This document shows, in pieces, positions 34,900-45,700 of a stretch of DNA of 64,000 nt (position 1 is its first letter; each line of letters begins with the position of its first letter). A model generated the notes under the pieces. It searched no databases. It was not told where the DNA came from and worked only from the letters and a program-made list of their open reading frames with translations. Position numbers and translations under genes: made by a program. Source of the stretch: SNAP01 sp049671745. GTDB lineage: Bacteria > Bacteroidota > Bacteroidia > Bacteroidales > Marinifilaceae. The stretch lies in the NCBI GenBank assembly GCA_049671745.1, contig JBATVL010000006.1, positions 16,086 through 80,085 on the forward strand. The letters are read 5' to 3'.

Positions 34900-37668
34900 T
34901 TAAAGAACGATATTAATAATCTTCTTAGGAACAACTATAATTTTCTTAGGAGTTTTACCTTCTAACCATTTATCCGCTTCAGGAAGCAGAATAACTTCTT
35001 TAGATATATCTTCTCTACTAGCAGTAGCGGGGAAAGCATATTTAAATCTCATTTTACCATTGAAGGAAACAGGATATTGAAAAGAATCTTCAATTAAGTA
35101 TTTCTCTTCAAAAACTGGCCAAAGAGCTTTAGTTATAGATTCCTTATTTCCAAGAAGGGCCCATAATTCCTCAGCAATATGAGGAGCAAATGGCGCCATT
35201 AAAATAGCAAGAGGTTCAAGAACTTCACGCTTATTACACTTAAGAGTAAAAAGCTCATTAACACAAATCATGAAAGCTGAAACCGATGTATTGAAAGAGA
35301 ATTTCTCTATATCAGAACCAATCTTTTGAATAGTAGTATGAAGAATTTTCATCTCTGCTTTTGTAGCAGTCTCGTCAGAAACAGTAAAAACCTCATCGTT
35401 GAAATATAATCTCCAAAGTTTACGTAAGAACTTATGCACACCATCAATTCCGTTTGTATTCCATGGTTTATGAGCCTCTAATGGACCTAAGAACATTTCG
35501 TATAGACGAAGAGTATCAGCACCATAATTCTCAATAATATCATCAGGATTTACAACGTTGAACATAGATTTAGACATCTTCTCAACAGCCCATCCACAAT
35601 TGTATTTGCCATCTTCAAGAACAAATTCTGCCTTAGCATATTCTGGCATCCACTTTTTAAAAGCATCAGTATCTAAAACATCATTTTTTACAATATTTAC
35701 ATCAACATGTATTTCGGTAGTATCGTAATTATCTTTTAAACCTAGGGATACATATTGGTTTGTTCCTTTAACTCTATAAACATAGTTTGAACGACCTTGT
35801 ATCATTCCTTGGTTAATAAGTTTTTGGAATGGCTCATCTTTACATACTTCATTAATATCGTAAAGAAATTTATTCCAGAAACGAGAATAAATTAAGTGAC
35901 CTGTAGCATGTTCAGCACCACCAAGATATAAATCTACGTCTTGCCAATATTCATTTGCTTCTTTTCCAACTAAAGATTCGTCATTAGAAGGATCCATATA
36001 ACGAAGATAATAAGCTGATGAACCAGCAAAACCAGGCATAGTATTTAATTCTAAACGATAACCATCTTCAGTAGTCCAATCTTTAGCATTACCCAATGGA
36101 GGTTCACCCGATTTAGTTGGTAAATAATTATCAACCTCAGGTAGCTCTAAAGGAAGCTTAGATTCATCTAACATATAAGGCAAATCATTCTTATAATATA
36201 CTGGGAATGGTTCACCCCAATAACGCTGACGAGAGAATATAGCATCTCTTAGTCTATAATTTATCTTAGCTTGTCCTAATTCTCTTTCCTCAACCTCAAC
36301 AGCAACTTTAGCAATTGCCTCTTTAACGTCAAGACCTGTAAGAGAACCAGAATTAATCATCTTTCCCTCTTTTGCGTCGTATGATTCTTCTTCTAGATTA
36401 TTCTCTTTACCATTGTCTATAACTGGAATAATAGGAAGATTGAATTTTTTAGCAAAAGCATAATCTCTAGAATCGTGAGCAGGAACCGCCATAATAGCAC
36501 CAGTACCATATCCTGAAAGAACATACTCAGAAATCCAAACAGGGATTGCCTCATTAGTAAAAGGATTTACAGCATAAGCGCCTGTAAAAACACCAGTTAC
36601 AACCTTCACATCTGTTTGACGCTCACGCTCTGTTCTTTTCGAAACATATAAAAGATATTCTGCAACTGCTTCTTTTTGCTCATCACTTACTAATTGAGCA
36701 ACATACTCACTCTCTGGAGCAAGAACCATAAAACTAACACCATAAATAGTATCTGGTCGAGTTGTAAAAACATCCAAAGCAATCTCTGAATCTTTAACAT
36801 CAAAACGAACTTCTGCACCTTGCGAACGACCAATCCAATTTCTCTGAATCTCTTTTAAAGAGTCAGTCCATTCTACAGTATCTAATCCATCAAGTAATCT
36901 TTGAGAATACGCAGAAACTCTAAGCGACCATTGGCGCATAGTTCTTTGAATAACAGGATGACCACCACGAACAGATAAACCTTCCTTAACCTCGTCATTA
37001 GCAAGTACAGTTCCCAATTCAGGACACCAATTTACCATTGTATCAGCAAGATATGCAAGACGATAATTAAGAAGAATAGTTTGTTGCTCATCTTCACTCA
37101 TTGCGTTCCATGCCTCAGCAGTAAATTCTTCTGTTTCAGAGCAAGCAATATTTACATTCTTGTTACCTTCTGTTTCAAAAATTATAACAATATCAGCAAT
37201 AGGTTCAGCTTTTTGAGTATCATTATTAAAACAATGCTCAAACATTTGAATAAATGCCCACTGAGTCCACTTATAATATTTTGGATCACAAGTTTGTATC
37301 TCGCGACTCCAGTCAAAAGAGAAGCCTATCTTATCTAATTGTTCTCTATATCTATTAAGATTTTTTTCTGTTGTGATAGCAGGATGTTGCCCTGTCTGTA
37401 TAGCATATTGTTCAGCAGGTAAACCGTATGCATCATATCCCATAGGATGAAGTACATTAAAACCTTTTAAAGTTTTATATCTTGAATAGATATCAGATGC
37501 TATATAACCTAAAGGATGACCAACATGTAAACCGGCACCCGATGGGTAAGGAAACATATCAAGTACAAAAAACTTAGGTTTTGTCTTGTCTACTTCTACT
37601 TTATAAGTATCATTTTCAGACCAACATTTCTGCCACTTATTCTCTATTTCTTTAAACTTATAATCCAT
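34900..37668 (-). CDS. leuS: Leucine--tRNA ligase
   Basis: A 922-residue class I aminoacyl-tRNA synthetase. The HIGH-type motif is in FPYPSGAGLHVGHPLGY near 40-56 and KMSKS in EKMSKSMFNVVNPDD near 695-709. The editing domain contains the TTRPDTIYGVSFMVLAP and GTGAIMAVPAHDSRDY blocks that hydrolyse mischarged tRNA. The internal stretch near 150-195 (ADIVIIFETEGNKNVNIACS and following) is an insertion relative to E. coli LeuS but common in Bacteroidales. Domain order and length are otherwise normal. It starts at the ATG at 37668 and is divergent from the GHL10 gene, with both promoters in the 130-base gap. Confidence 0.97.
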   Translation of the reverse strand: MDYKFKEIENKWQKCWSENDTYKVEVDKTKPKFFVLDMFPYPSGAGLHVGHPLGYIASDIYSRYKTLKGFNVLHPMGYDAYGLPAEQYAIQTGQHPAITTEKNLNRYREQLDKIGFSFDWSREIQTCDPKYYKWTQWAFIQMFEHCFNNDTQKAEPIADIVIIFETEGNKNVNIACSETEEFTAEAWNAMSEDEQQTILLNYRLAYLADTMVNWCPELGTVLANDEVKEGLSVRGGHPVIQRTMRQWSLRVSAYSQRLLDGLDTVEWTDSLKEIQRNWIGRSQGAEVRFDVKDSEIALDVFTTRPDTIYGVSFMVLAPESEYVAQLVSDEQKEAVAEYLLYVSKRTERERQTDVKVVTGVFTGAYAVNPFTNEAIPVWISEYVLSGYGTGAIMAVPAHDSRDYAFAKKFNLPIIPVIDNGKENNLEEESYDAKEGKMINSGSLTGLDVKEAIAKVAVEVEERELGQAKINYRLRDAIFSRQRYWGEPFPVYYKNDLPYMLDESKLPLELPEVDNYLPTKSGEPPLGNAKDWTTEDGYRLELNTMPGFAGSSAYYLRYMDPSNDESLVGKEANEYWQDVDLYLGGAEHATGHLIYSRFWNKFLYDINEVCKDEPFQKLINQGMIQGRSNYVYRVKGTNQYVSLGLKDNYDTTEIHVDVNIVKNDVLDTDAFKKWMPEYAKAEFVLEDGKYNCGWAVEKMSKSMFNVVNPDDIIENYGADTLRLYEMFLGPLEAHKPWNTNGIDGVHKFLRKLWRLYFNDEVFTVSDETATKAEMKILHTTIQKIGSDIEKFSFNTSVSAFMICVNELFTLKCNKREVLEPLAILMAPFAPHIAEELWALLGNKESITKALWPVFEEKYLIEDSFQYPVSFNGKMRFKYAFPATASREDISKEVILLPEADKWLEGKTPKKIIVVPKKIINIVL

Positions 37669-37721
37669 ATTATGAGATGTTTATATATGTATTTTACGCT
37701 TGTTTCTTCTTAAACGAAATA

Positions 37722-37729
37722 CAAAAATA
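37722..37729 (-). promoter_or_regulatory. Candidate -7 element of leuS
   Basis: TATTTTTG on the minus strand fits TAnnTTTG 54 bases before the leuS ATG; no TTTG is found at -33. Confidence 0.4.
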
Positions 37730-37734
37730 AAAAA

Positions 37735-37769
37735 ATTGCTTCTAAAACAGCCTTTTTGTCGTATTTTTG
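37735..37769 (+). promoter_or_regulatory. Promoter of the GHL10 gene
   Basis: ATTG (37735-37738) and TATTTTTG (37762-37769) are 23 bases apart, close to the sigma-ABfr consensus; the -7 element is exact. The predicted start is about 25 bases before the ATG at 37801 and rules out the upstream TTG at 37756 as start codon. Confidence 0.55.
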
Positions 37770-37800
37770 CTTTAGTCCTTTTACTAAACAACTTTACGCA

Positions 37801-39300
37801 ATGCTAAAAAAACTAACTTTCCTTCTACTTATTCTCATGTTACCAACACTTCTCTTTGCTTATAAGCATAACAAAAGAGAACTCAGAGCTGTATGGGTTA
37901 CAACTCTATTAAATCTAGATTGGCCATCTAAAGCCGGCTTATCTATGAATGAACAAAAAGAAGAGTTTATTAACATGTTAGATAATTTTGAAAAGAACAA
38001 TATAAACACAGTTATTGTGCAGATTCGTCCATCTGGAGATGCCATTTACCCATCTAAATATGCAACTTGGAGCAAATGGATATCAGGTAAACAAGGAACG
38101 GCACCTGATGGAGATTATGATCCTGTTGAATTCATGATAGAAGAATGTCATAAAAGATGCATGGAATTTCATGCGTGGATGAATCCTTATCGCGTTGTAT
38201 TTAATTACAAAACTAGCAAGACTCCTGCATATCATATTTCTAATAAGAAACCTGAATGGGTAGTTAATTGTGGCAAACATCAATATCTTAATCCAGGCAT
38301 ACCTGAGGCAAGAGAATATATTACTAAAGTAATTTGTGAAGTTGTTGAAAACTACAATATTGACGCTATTCATTTCGATGATTATTTTTATCCTCATGAA
38401 TCGAAAAAACAAGTATTTAGAGACTCAACTACATATGTTAGATATGGCGAAAAGTTTAATAATTTAAAAGATTGGAGACGCGATAATGTAAATCAATTTA
38501 TTAAAACAGTTAGTGATAGTATTCATTCTAAGAAACCTAATGTAAAGTTTGGAGTTTCCCCTTTTCCAGTTTGGAGAAACATTGCCCATGATGCAAAAAA
38601 AGGAGTTAATTTAAAAGCATCTTCAAGTTATGATGACTTATGTGCTGATGTTCTTCTTTGGACTACGAATAAATGGATTGATTACGTAATGCCACAGTTA
38701 TATGGCAATATAGGCCATAAATATCTTGATTACTCTATTTTAGTTAAATGGTGGAATAAATACTGTAAAAACACTAACGTCTATATAGGTCAAGCAATAT
38801 ATAAACTAGATATAGATTCAAAATATAATGCATGGACTTCTTCGGATGAGATTCTTGATCAGTTAAGTCTTAATAACGAATACAAATCTATAAAAGGTCA
38901 TGCATTCTTCCGCGCAAAATATCTTGCAAAAAACCCATTACATTTATCTGAAAGTTTAGAAAGGTCATTTCATAAATTCCCATCATTATTACCTATTAAT
39001 AATAATATACCTGAGATTAATCCAAAGAAATTAAGTTTCGTCTTTCTTAAAAAAAGTTCAAAAGAGAACAAACTATCATGGACAAATAATAGCGAAAAAA
39101 ATGAGTATTTTATTGTTTATAGATATAAAAGTTTATTTCCTAAATATTCAGCCGAAGACATATATAAGATTACTAAAAAATTAAATATTGAAATTTCTAA
39201 TGAAGAGATAAAAAGAGGATATAAATATAGAGTAGCATCTATTAGCAAATCACATCACGAAAGTAGATCAACTAAAGCATATACAATAGATATAAACTAA
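37801..39300 (+). CDS. GHL10 (DUF187) family glycoside hydrolase, exported
   Basis: A 499-residue protein with signal peptide MLKKLTFLLLILMLPTLLFA. The GHL10 TIM-barrel starts at RELRAVWVTTLLNLDWPSK and has the family blocks NTVIVQIRPSGDAIYPSK, FHAWMNPYRV and IDAIHFDDYFYP near 195-206 with the likely acidic catalytic Asp pair, plus WIDYVMPQLYG. A C-terminal beta-sandwich follows after about 400. Some members cleave cell-wall-related glycans, so a periplasmic or lipoprotein-surface role in glycan turnover is likely; specificity is unproven. It lies one base before the symporter gene, so it is probably co-transcribed with it, suggesting release and uptake of a product. Confidence 0.88.
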   Translation: MLKKLTFLLLILMLPTLLFAYKHNKRELRAVWVTTLLNLDWPSKAGLSMNEQKEEFINMLDNFEKNNINTVIVQIRPSGDAIYPSKYATWSKWISGKQGTAPDGDYDPVEFMIEECHKRCMEFHAWMNPYRVVFNYKTSKTPAYHISNKKPEWVVNCGKHQYLNPGIPEAREYITKVICEVVENYNIDAIHFDDYFYPHESKKQVFRDSTTYVRYGEKFNNLKDWRRDNVNQFIKTVSDSIHSKKPNVKFGVSPFPVWRNIAHDAKKGVNLKASSSYDDLCADVLLWTTNKWIDYVMPQLYGNIGHKYLDYSILVKWWNKYCKNTNVYIGQAIYKLDIDSKYNAWTSSDEILDQLSLNNEYKSIKGHAFFRAKYLAKNPLHLSESLERSFHKFPSLLPINNNIPEINPKKLSFVFLKKSSKENKLSWTNNSEKNEYFIVYRYKSLFPKYSAEDIYKITKKLNIEISNEEIKRGYKYRVASISKSHHESRSTKAYTIDIN

Positions 39301-39301
39301 T

Positions 39302-40816
39302 ATGAGCGCAATTCTTGTTATAAGTATCCTACTTGCATATTTTCTTTTATTAATTGGTATTTCACATTTTACTACAATTAATAATAATTCCTCATCTTTC
39401 TTCACAGGAGATAAAAGATCACCCTGGTATTTAGTTGCTTTTGGGATGACAGGAGCGAGCTTATCTGGAGTAACTTTCATTTCTGTACCTGGAGAAACAG
39501 CTAATACAGGATGGAGTTATTTAATTTTTGTAATAGGTAATGCCGTGGGATACCTTATCATATCAAAAGTATTATTACCTGTATATTATAAACTTAAATT
39601 AGTTTCTATATATACTTATTTAGAAGGTAGATTCGGCAAAAAAACTTATAAAACGGGCTCCTGCTTTTTTATTATCTCACAAACAATTGGAGCATCGTTT
39701 AGATTGTTTCTAGTAACTTCTGTTCTTCAACTTGCGTTTTTTGATGTTTATAACATTCCCTTTGGTATAACTGTATTAATAATCATCTTTATGATATGGA
39801 TATATACATTTAAAGGTGGAATAAGAACCATTGTCTTTACTGATACTATTCAAACAATATTTATGCTTTCTGCACTTGCAGTCACTATAATTACTATAAG
39901 TCAACAACTAGATTTAAATTTTGGAGAAATCTCTAATAAAATATGGCTAAATCCCAAGTCAAAAATACTAGATGTAGATTGGTCCTCAAGTCATTTCTGG
40001 TTAAAACATTTTTTTGCAGGAATAGCCATTACTATTGTAATGAATGGATTAGATCAGAACATGATGCAGAAAAATCTTTCATGTAGAAACATTAAAGAAT
40101 CACAAAAAAACATGAAATTTTTTACACTTAGCTTTGTACTTACTAACTTCTTATTTTTATGCTTAGGGGTACTATTATATTTATATGCAAAAAGCAAAGG
40201 AATAGAGCTTCCTAATAAGACTGATGAAGTATTTGCATTTCTTGCTTTAAATCATTTTGGAACTATTGCAAGTATATTCTTTTTATTAGGAATTACAGCA
40301 GCAGCATATTCATCTGTTGACTCAGCACTAACAGCATTAACAACATCTTTTTGCATAGATCTTCTTGAAATAGATATTAAAGATAAAAGTAAGAAGAAAA
40401 TAAAAACAAGAACTCATATAGCTTTCTCTATCATAATGTTCTTAGTTATTATTCTTTTTAGAGAGATTAATAACGACAGTGTCGTTTCATCTATTTTAAC
40501 TATTGCAGGTTATACATATGGACCACTTCTTGGACTATATGCCTTTGGACTTTTTACAAAACATAAAATAATAGATAAATATACTCCTATAGTTTGTATT
40601 GTATCTCCAATCTTATGCTACATTATTAACATCTATTCAGTTCAATGGTTTGGAGGCTATAAATTCGGCTTTGAATTATTGATTTTGAATGGAATTATTA
40701 CCTTTGTTGGGCTATTAATTACTAAGAATAATAATCAAGATAATGAAGCGAACAATATTACTGATAATACTAGCAATACTAAGCCTATCTTCTTTTGCTC
40801 AAAAATATCACATTAA
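39302..40816 (+). CDS. Sodium:solute symporter (SSS family)
   Basis: A 504-residue inner-membrane protein with about 13 hydrophobic helices. The SSS fold is recognisable from FFTGDKRSPWYLVAFGMTGA, LSGVTFISVPGETANTGWSY, YLEGRFGKKTYKTGS and TAAAYSSVDSALTALTTSFC near 335-354, the last containing the Ser residues of the sodium site. These carry sugars, sialic acid, amino acids or vitamins; the substrate cannot be told. It follows the GHL10 hydrolase directly, so a glycan breakdown product is a reasonable guess. The last 25 residues (from about 480) overlap the following phosphatase gene by 74 bases and have low-complexity Asn/Thr, so the true C terminus may differ. Confidence 0.87.
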   Translation: MSAILVISILLAYFLLLIGISHFTTINNNSSSFFTGDKRSPWYLVAFGMTGASLSGVTFISVPGETANTGWSYLIFVIGNAVGYLIISKVLLPVYYKLKLVSIYTYLEGRFGKKTYKTGSCFFIISQTIGASFRLFLVTSVLQLAFFDVYNIPFGITVLIIIFMIWIYTFKGGIRTIVFTDTIQTIFMLSALAVTIITISQQLDLNFGEISNKIWLNPKSKILDVDWSSSHFWLKHFFAGIAITIVMNGLDQNMMQKNLSCRNIKESQKNMKFFTLSFVLTNFLFLCLGVLLYLYAKSKGIELPNKTDEVFAFLALNHFGTIASIFFLLGITAAAYSSVDSALTALTTSFCIDLLEIDIKDKSKKKIKTRTHIAFSIIMFLVIILFREINNDSVVSSILTIAGYTYGPLLGLYAFGLFTKHKIIDKYTPIVCIVSPILCYIINIYSVQWFGGYKFGFELLILNGIITFVGLLITKNNNQDNEANNITDNTSNTKPIFFCSKISH

Positions 40817-41762
40817 ACAACTAAACCTTCCATACAAAATAAACCCATACGAAGGCAAGAGAGATACTCAGATATACGATATAGGAGATAATCTTCGTCT
40901 TACATACTACAAACCTAAATTCACTGATATATTTATAAACGCAGTTAAAGACATAGGAAATTTTGCTTATGTTATTACTCGTAAAGAATCTTTACCGTGG
41001 GTAGGTGCAGCAATAAGTGCAACAGCCGCTATTATTCCCATTGATGGGAAAGCAATAGATTGGACTCATAGAGGAATGACAGATATAGGAATTGATAGTA
41101 AGAAAGAATTTGGAGACATGCTTTCTGTTGGAGGCTCTTCTCTTTTAGTCTATCCTAAAAACATAAACTCAGCTCTATACTTTATGGGAGAAGGTTTCCC
41201 AAGTATAATGATAGGTGCTGGATTATATACTTATGGATTAATAAATAATGATTATAGAAGTCTACAAACAGCCAACCAATTAATGGAAGAGCTGCTTTCT
41301 ATGGGACTTACATGTCAATTTATAAAACATATAACAGGAAGACAAAGTCCTTCTAGAGTGACAGATGGAGGAAGTGGTACATGGCATATATTTCCTAATC
41401 AATCAAATTATATGTCTTCAGTATCAAACTATGATGCTATGCCATCTGGACATATGGCAACAATGATGTGTACGGTAACTATACTGGCAGACAATTACCC
41501 TGAATATAAACTTATTAAACCCATTGGATATTCTATTATGGGCGCAGTAGGTCTAGCTATGATGAATAATAAAGTTCATTGGCTAAGCGATTACCCTTTA
41601 GCTATAGGTATTGGTTATACTATGGGTAAGATTATATCTGCACGTGGACGCAAGGTATCTTATAGAGATGTTCCTTATTCTAACGTAGTGGGCAGAACAT
41701 CTATATACCCTACTTTTATAAATACAAGTAATTTTAGCCTATCACTTGTATATCATTTATAG
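40743..41762 (+). CDS. PAP2-family phosphatase, exported
   Basis: A 339-residue protein with signal peptide MKRTILLIILAILSLSSFAQ. The PAP2 site consists of HITGRQSPSR near 197-206, a variant of KxxxxxxRP, then MPSGHMATMMCTV near 232-244 with the catalytic His, and NKVHWLSDYPLA near 277-288. In the third motif the usual Arg before the His is replaced by Asn/Lys, so catalytic rate or substrate may differ. PAP2 enzymes of this layout dephosphorylate lipid A or isoprenyl phosphates in the periplasmic space. It starts within the symporter gene. No terminator follows before the convergent second PAP2 gene. Confidence 0.8.
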   Translation: MKRTILLIILAILSLSSFAQKYHIKQLNLPYKINPYEGKRDTQIYDIGDNLRLTYYKPKFTDIFINAVKDIGNFAYVITRKESLPWVGAAISATAAIIPIDGKAIDWTHRGMTDIGIDSKKEFGDMLSVGGSSLLVYPKNINSALYFMGEGFPSIMIGAGLYTYGLINNDYRSLQTANQLMEELLSMGLTCQFIKHITGRQSPSRVTDGGSGTWHIFPNQSNYMSSVSNYDAMPSGHMATMMCTVTILADNYPEYKLIKPIGYSIMGAVGLAMMNNKVHWLSDYPLAIGIGYTMGKIISARGRKVSYRDVPYSNVVGRTSIYPTFINTSNFSLSLVYHL

Positions 41763-41798
41763 GTTTACAACTTAGAATTATCTATAAGATAATCTATA

Positions 41799-42521
41799 CT
41801 AAAAAGATATCTGTAAAGAAGCAACTGCAGTGCTACCCTGGAAATTTAAACCAGGAATCACAGAGTATTTCTTCTTCTCAAAAGGATTCCAATTTTTAAG
41901 AGGTTCGTAATAATAAATCAAATTAGTTATCAACATTCCTATTCCTGCACCAGCAAGAACATCTGACGACCAATGACGATTATTAGTAACACGTAAAACT
42001 CCAACAGTAGCAGCAAAAGCATAACCAAGATAAGCAAACCATGGTTTAAAGTCAATAAATTCATTATACTGAGCAGTTGCACCAACAAATGCCTGAGAGG
42101 TATGACCTGAAGGAAAAGAATAAGAGCCACCATAAGGACGTGGAAAATCTATTATTCTTTTAAACGATTGCACAACAAAACATGTTCCAATTTGTGATAA
42201 AGCCATATATTTAGTCATGTTCCATAAAGAATTTTTATGCTTCCAACCAATGAAATGTGCTCCAAAAGAAGCAAAATCTGGAACATACTGAATGTAATCA
42301 TCTATTTTGGTTTTTGTCATATCTCCTAATTCACCCTGAATTATTTCCCTAATATCTGTCAGAAAAACTAGTCCTCCAGCAGTAATTAAGGATATAGGAA
42401 CAACCTGAGAAGCTAAAGAAAATTTTTCCTTTTTATAAATAGTATCAACAGCAACCTTAAACTGAGCGTGTACACTCACAATAAAACACAAGAATAGCAT
42501 TAAAGCGAAAAATCTTTTCAT
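41799..42521 (-). CDS. PAP2-family phosphatase, exported, second copy
   Basis: A 240-residue protein starting at the ATG at 42519-42521 with signal peptide MKRFFALMLFLCFIVSVHAQ; an in-frame ATG ten codons upstream would give a poor signal. All PAP2 motifs are canonical: KRIIDFPRPYGGSYSFPSGH near 125-144 and LRVTNNRHWSSDVLAGAGIG near 178-197, with the catalytic Arg and both His. Several hydrophobic helices place it in the inner membrane facing the periplasm, fitting undecaprenyl-pyrophosphate or lipid phosphatases. It converges on the first PAP2 gene with 37 bases between stops. Confidence 0.86.
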   Translation of the reverse strand: MKRFFALMLFLCFIVSVHAQFKVAVDTIYKKEKFSLASQVVPISLITAGGLVFLTDIREIIQGELGDMTKTKIDDYIQYVPDFASFGAHFIGWKHKNSLWNMTKYMALSQIGTCFVVQSFKRIIDFPRPYGGSYSFPSGHTSQAFVGATAQYNEFIDFKPWFAYLGYAFAATVGVLRVTNNRHWSSDVLAGAGIGMLITNLIYYYEPLKNWNPFEKKKYSVIPGLNFQGSTAVASLQISF

Positions 42522-42615
42522 ATAAAAATAGGCACAAACAAAAAAAAACATAGCAACTCTACCAAAATAACTATGTTCTGATTTGTAATTAATAAAACTT
42601 CCAATTATCTACATG

Positions 42616-42623
42616 CAAAGATA
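42616..42623 (-). promoter_or_regulatory. Candidate -7 element for the second PAP2 gene
   Basis: TATCTTTG on the minus strand matches TAnnTTTG, 95 bases before the chosen ATG; no clear -33. Confidence 0.4.
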
Positions 42624-42749
42624 TAATTAATAATGTTTAATGAAACAGCTATAAATAGGGATATCTGAATTTAAGTATTTCAAATAATAAGATATCCTCT
42701 TTAACAGTTATTTAACTCATCTACATTACTTTATTTATTAACAAATAAG

Positions 42750-42757
42750 TATATTTG
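42750..42757 (+). promoter_or_regulatory. Candidate -7 element for the Tricorn-like protease gene
   Basis: TATATTTG matches TAnnTTTG exactly and lies 31 bases before the ATG at 42788; upstream TTTA partly fits -33. Confidence 0.5.
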
Positions 42758-42787
42758 GAGATAAATTTTCATCAAAAATCTATTAAT

Positions 42788-45700
42788 ATGATAAAAAAAG
42801 TAGCACTATTGTTTATTGTACTAACAGCTCTTATGGGTTCTGTTTTTGCAAACAACAATCCTTTATGGTTAAGATATCCTGCCATATCACCAGATGGCAA
42901 GACAGTCGTTTTTGAATATCAAGGAGACTTGTATAAGGTAGCAACAGAGGGTGGACAAGCAATTGCTTTAACTAGCAATAAAGCTTATGACTTCAGTCCT
43001 GTATGGTCGCCAGACAGTAAAACAATTGCCTTTGCATCAGATAGATATGGAAATTTCGATATCTATACAATTTCTATTGACGGAGGAACACCTAAAAGAT
43101 TAACTTACAACTCTTCAAAAGAAATTCCATCAAGTTTCACACCAGACGGTAAAACAATTATTTTTTCTGCAAACATAAGCGATACAAAAGAAAATGCTAT
43201 GTTTCCTGCTGCAGGAGGAGAACTTTATGCTATTTCAGCAGAAGGTGGAAGAGAACATCAAATTCTAACTATTCCAGCTGAATATGCTGTATATAATAAA
43301 GATATGAGCACTCTTTTCTTCCAAGATAGAAAAGGATATGAAAACGTTTGGAGAAAGCACCATACATCAGCTGTAACTCGCGATATCTGGGCTTATGATA
43401 CAAAAACAAAAAAATATACACAGATATCTGATTTTAAAGGAGAAGATTTAAATCCTGTAATTTCAAATGATCAAAAATCAATGATTTACTTATCTGAGCA
43501 GTCAGGCACAATGAATGTTTGGAAAACTGAGATTAAAAATCCTAAAAACAAAACTCAACTTACATCTTTCAAAAATCATCCTGTAAGATTTGTAACAAGT
43601 ACTAATAACAACAGAATTTGTTTCTCTTATCATGGAGAATTATATACTCAGAAAGAAGGACAAAAAGCTGAAAAGATTAAGATTAATCTTTTAAAAGACA
43701 TGACAGAGAACCCTGTTTCTTTTAATGTTTCAAGAGGGGGTGCTAGAGGCATGAATATCTCACCTAACGGTAAAGAGGTAGCATTTATAGTAAGAGGTGA
43801 AGTTTTTGTTACATCAACAGAATATGGAACAACAAAAAGAATAACTAACACTCCAGAGCAAGAACGTTCAGTTAGTTTCTCTCCAGACGGAAAAGCTCTT
43901 ATATATTCTTCAGAAAGAAATGGTTCTTGGAATATTTACCAAACAACTATTGTTAGATCAGAAGAAAAATATTTCTGTAACTCTACTCTTTTAAAAGAAG
44001 AAGCTATTTTAGAAATACCAGAGGAAACTTTCCAAGCTTCATACTCTCCAGATGGAAAAGAAGTAGCTTACCTACAAGAAAGAACAACTCTAAAAGTTTT
44101 AAACCTTAAAACTAAAAAAACAAGAACTATACTAGAAGGTAAATGGAACTATTCTTATACTGATGGTGATCAACATTATCAGTGGTCTCCTGATGGAAAA
44201 TGGTTCTTAGCAAACATATATCCTCACACACTTTTTGTTCCAGATGTAGCACTTGTTAGCGCTAGTGGTGATAAAAAAGTAATAAACCTAACAGAGAGTG
44301 GATATAGTGATGGTAATGCTATCTGGTCGATGAAAGGTAATGCAATGATATGGTTCACAGACAAACAAGGATATCGTTCTCACGGTAGTTGGGGTGCTGA
44401 AGAAGATATATTTGCAATGTTCTTCAATCAAAAAGCTTTAGATGAATTTAAACTTTCTAAAGAAGAAAGAGAAATAAAGAAAGCTCAAGAGAAAGAAGCT
44501 AAAAAGGCTAAATCTTCTAAAAAAGATAAAAAGAAAAAGAAGAAAAAAGGCGATAAGAAAAAAGAAGAAAAAGTAAAAGATATAAAGATAAATCTTAAAG
44601 ATATTCAAGATAGAACTTTACGTTTAACAATCAATTCTTCTAGTATTGCATCTGCACTTCTAACTCCTGATGGGAAGAAATTATTCTATATGTCTAGCTT
44701 TGAAAAAGGTTATGATTTATGGGAACATGACTTTATCAAACACTCAACTAAAAAGGTATTAAACTTAAACGGTTGGGGTGGAAACATGCAATTCGACAAG
44801 GATGCTAAGAACATTTTCTTAATGTCTGGTGGTAGTCTAGTAAAAATTTCTGTTGCTACAACTAAACGTAAAAACATATCTTATTCTGCTGAATTTAATT
44901 TAAATAAATCTGCAGAAAGATCTTACATGTTCGAGCATGTTTGGAGACAAGTTAAAAAGAAATTTTACGATCCTACAATTCACGGTTTAGATTGGGGATT
45001 CTTCAAAAAAGAATACGCTAAATTCTTACCACATATCAACAACAACTACGATTTTGCTGAAATGTTAAGTGAATTATTAGGTGAACTTAACGCTTCTCAT
45101 ACAGGTTCTGGATATAGAGCAAGAATGAAAAACGGAGATAGAACAGCTAAATTAGGAGCATTCTTCGATAACAACTACAAGGGTAATGGCTTAAAAGTAA
45201 CTGAGATAATAGAAAAAGGTCCACTTACTAAAGCTGATTCTAAGATTAAAGAAGGTGTTATTATAACTAAGATTGATGGAGTAAAAATTCTTGCTAATCA
45301 ATCCTACTATCCTCTTTTAAACCACAAAACAGGTAAGAAAGTTCTACTTTCTTTATACAATCCTAAAACTAAAAAGAATTGGGACGAAGTTGTAACTCCT
45401 ACTAGTGCAGGTAGATTAAGTGGATTATTATATGAGCGTTGGGTTAAAACAAGACAAGCAGAATGTGATAGACTATCTGGAGGTAAAATTGGATATGTTC
45501 ACGTTAAAGGAATGGATTCACCATCTTTCCGTAAAACATATTCTGAAATGCTTGGTAAATATGGAACTGCAGATGCTATCATAGTAGATACACGTTATAA
45601 CGGTGGAGGATGGCTTCATGATGACCTTATCACTCTACTTTCTGGAAAGAAATATGCTAATTTCTCTCCTCGTGGATTAGATATGGGATCAGAACCTTCA

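Noticed and set aside
37756..37800. N-terminal extension of the GHL10 hydrolase from a TTG
   Set aside because: The extension overlaps the predicted promoter, and the ATG at 37801 gives a clean signal peptide.
42755..42787. TTG start of the Tricorn-like protease
   Set aside because: The TTG overlaps the TATATTTG promoter element; the ATG at 42788 yields a proper signal peptide.
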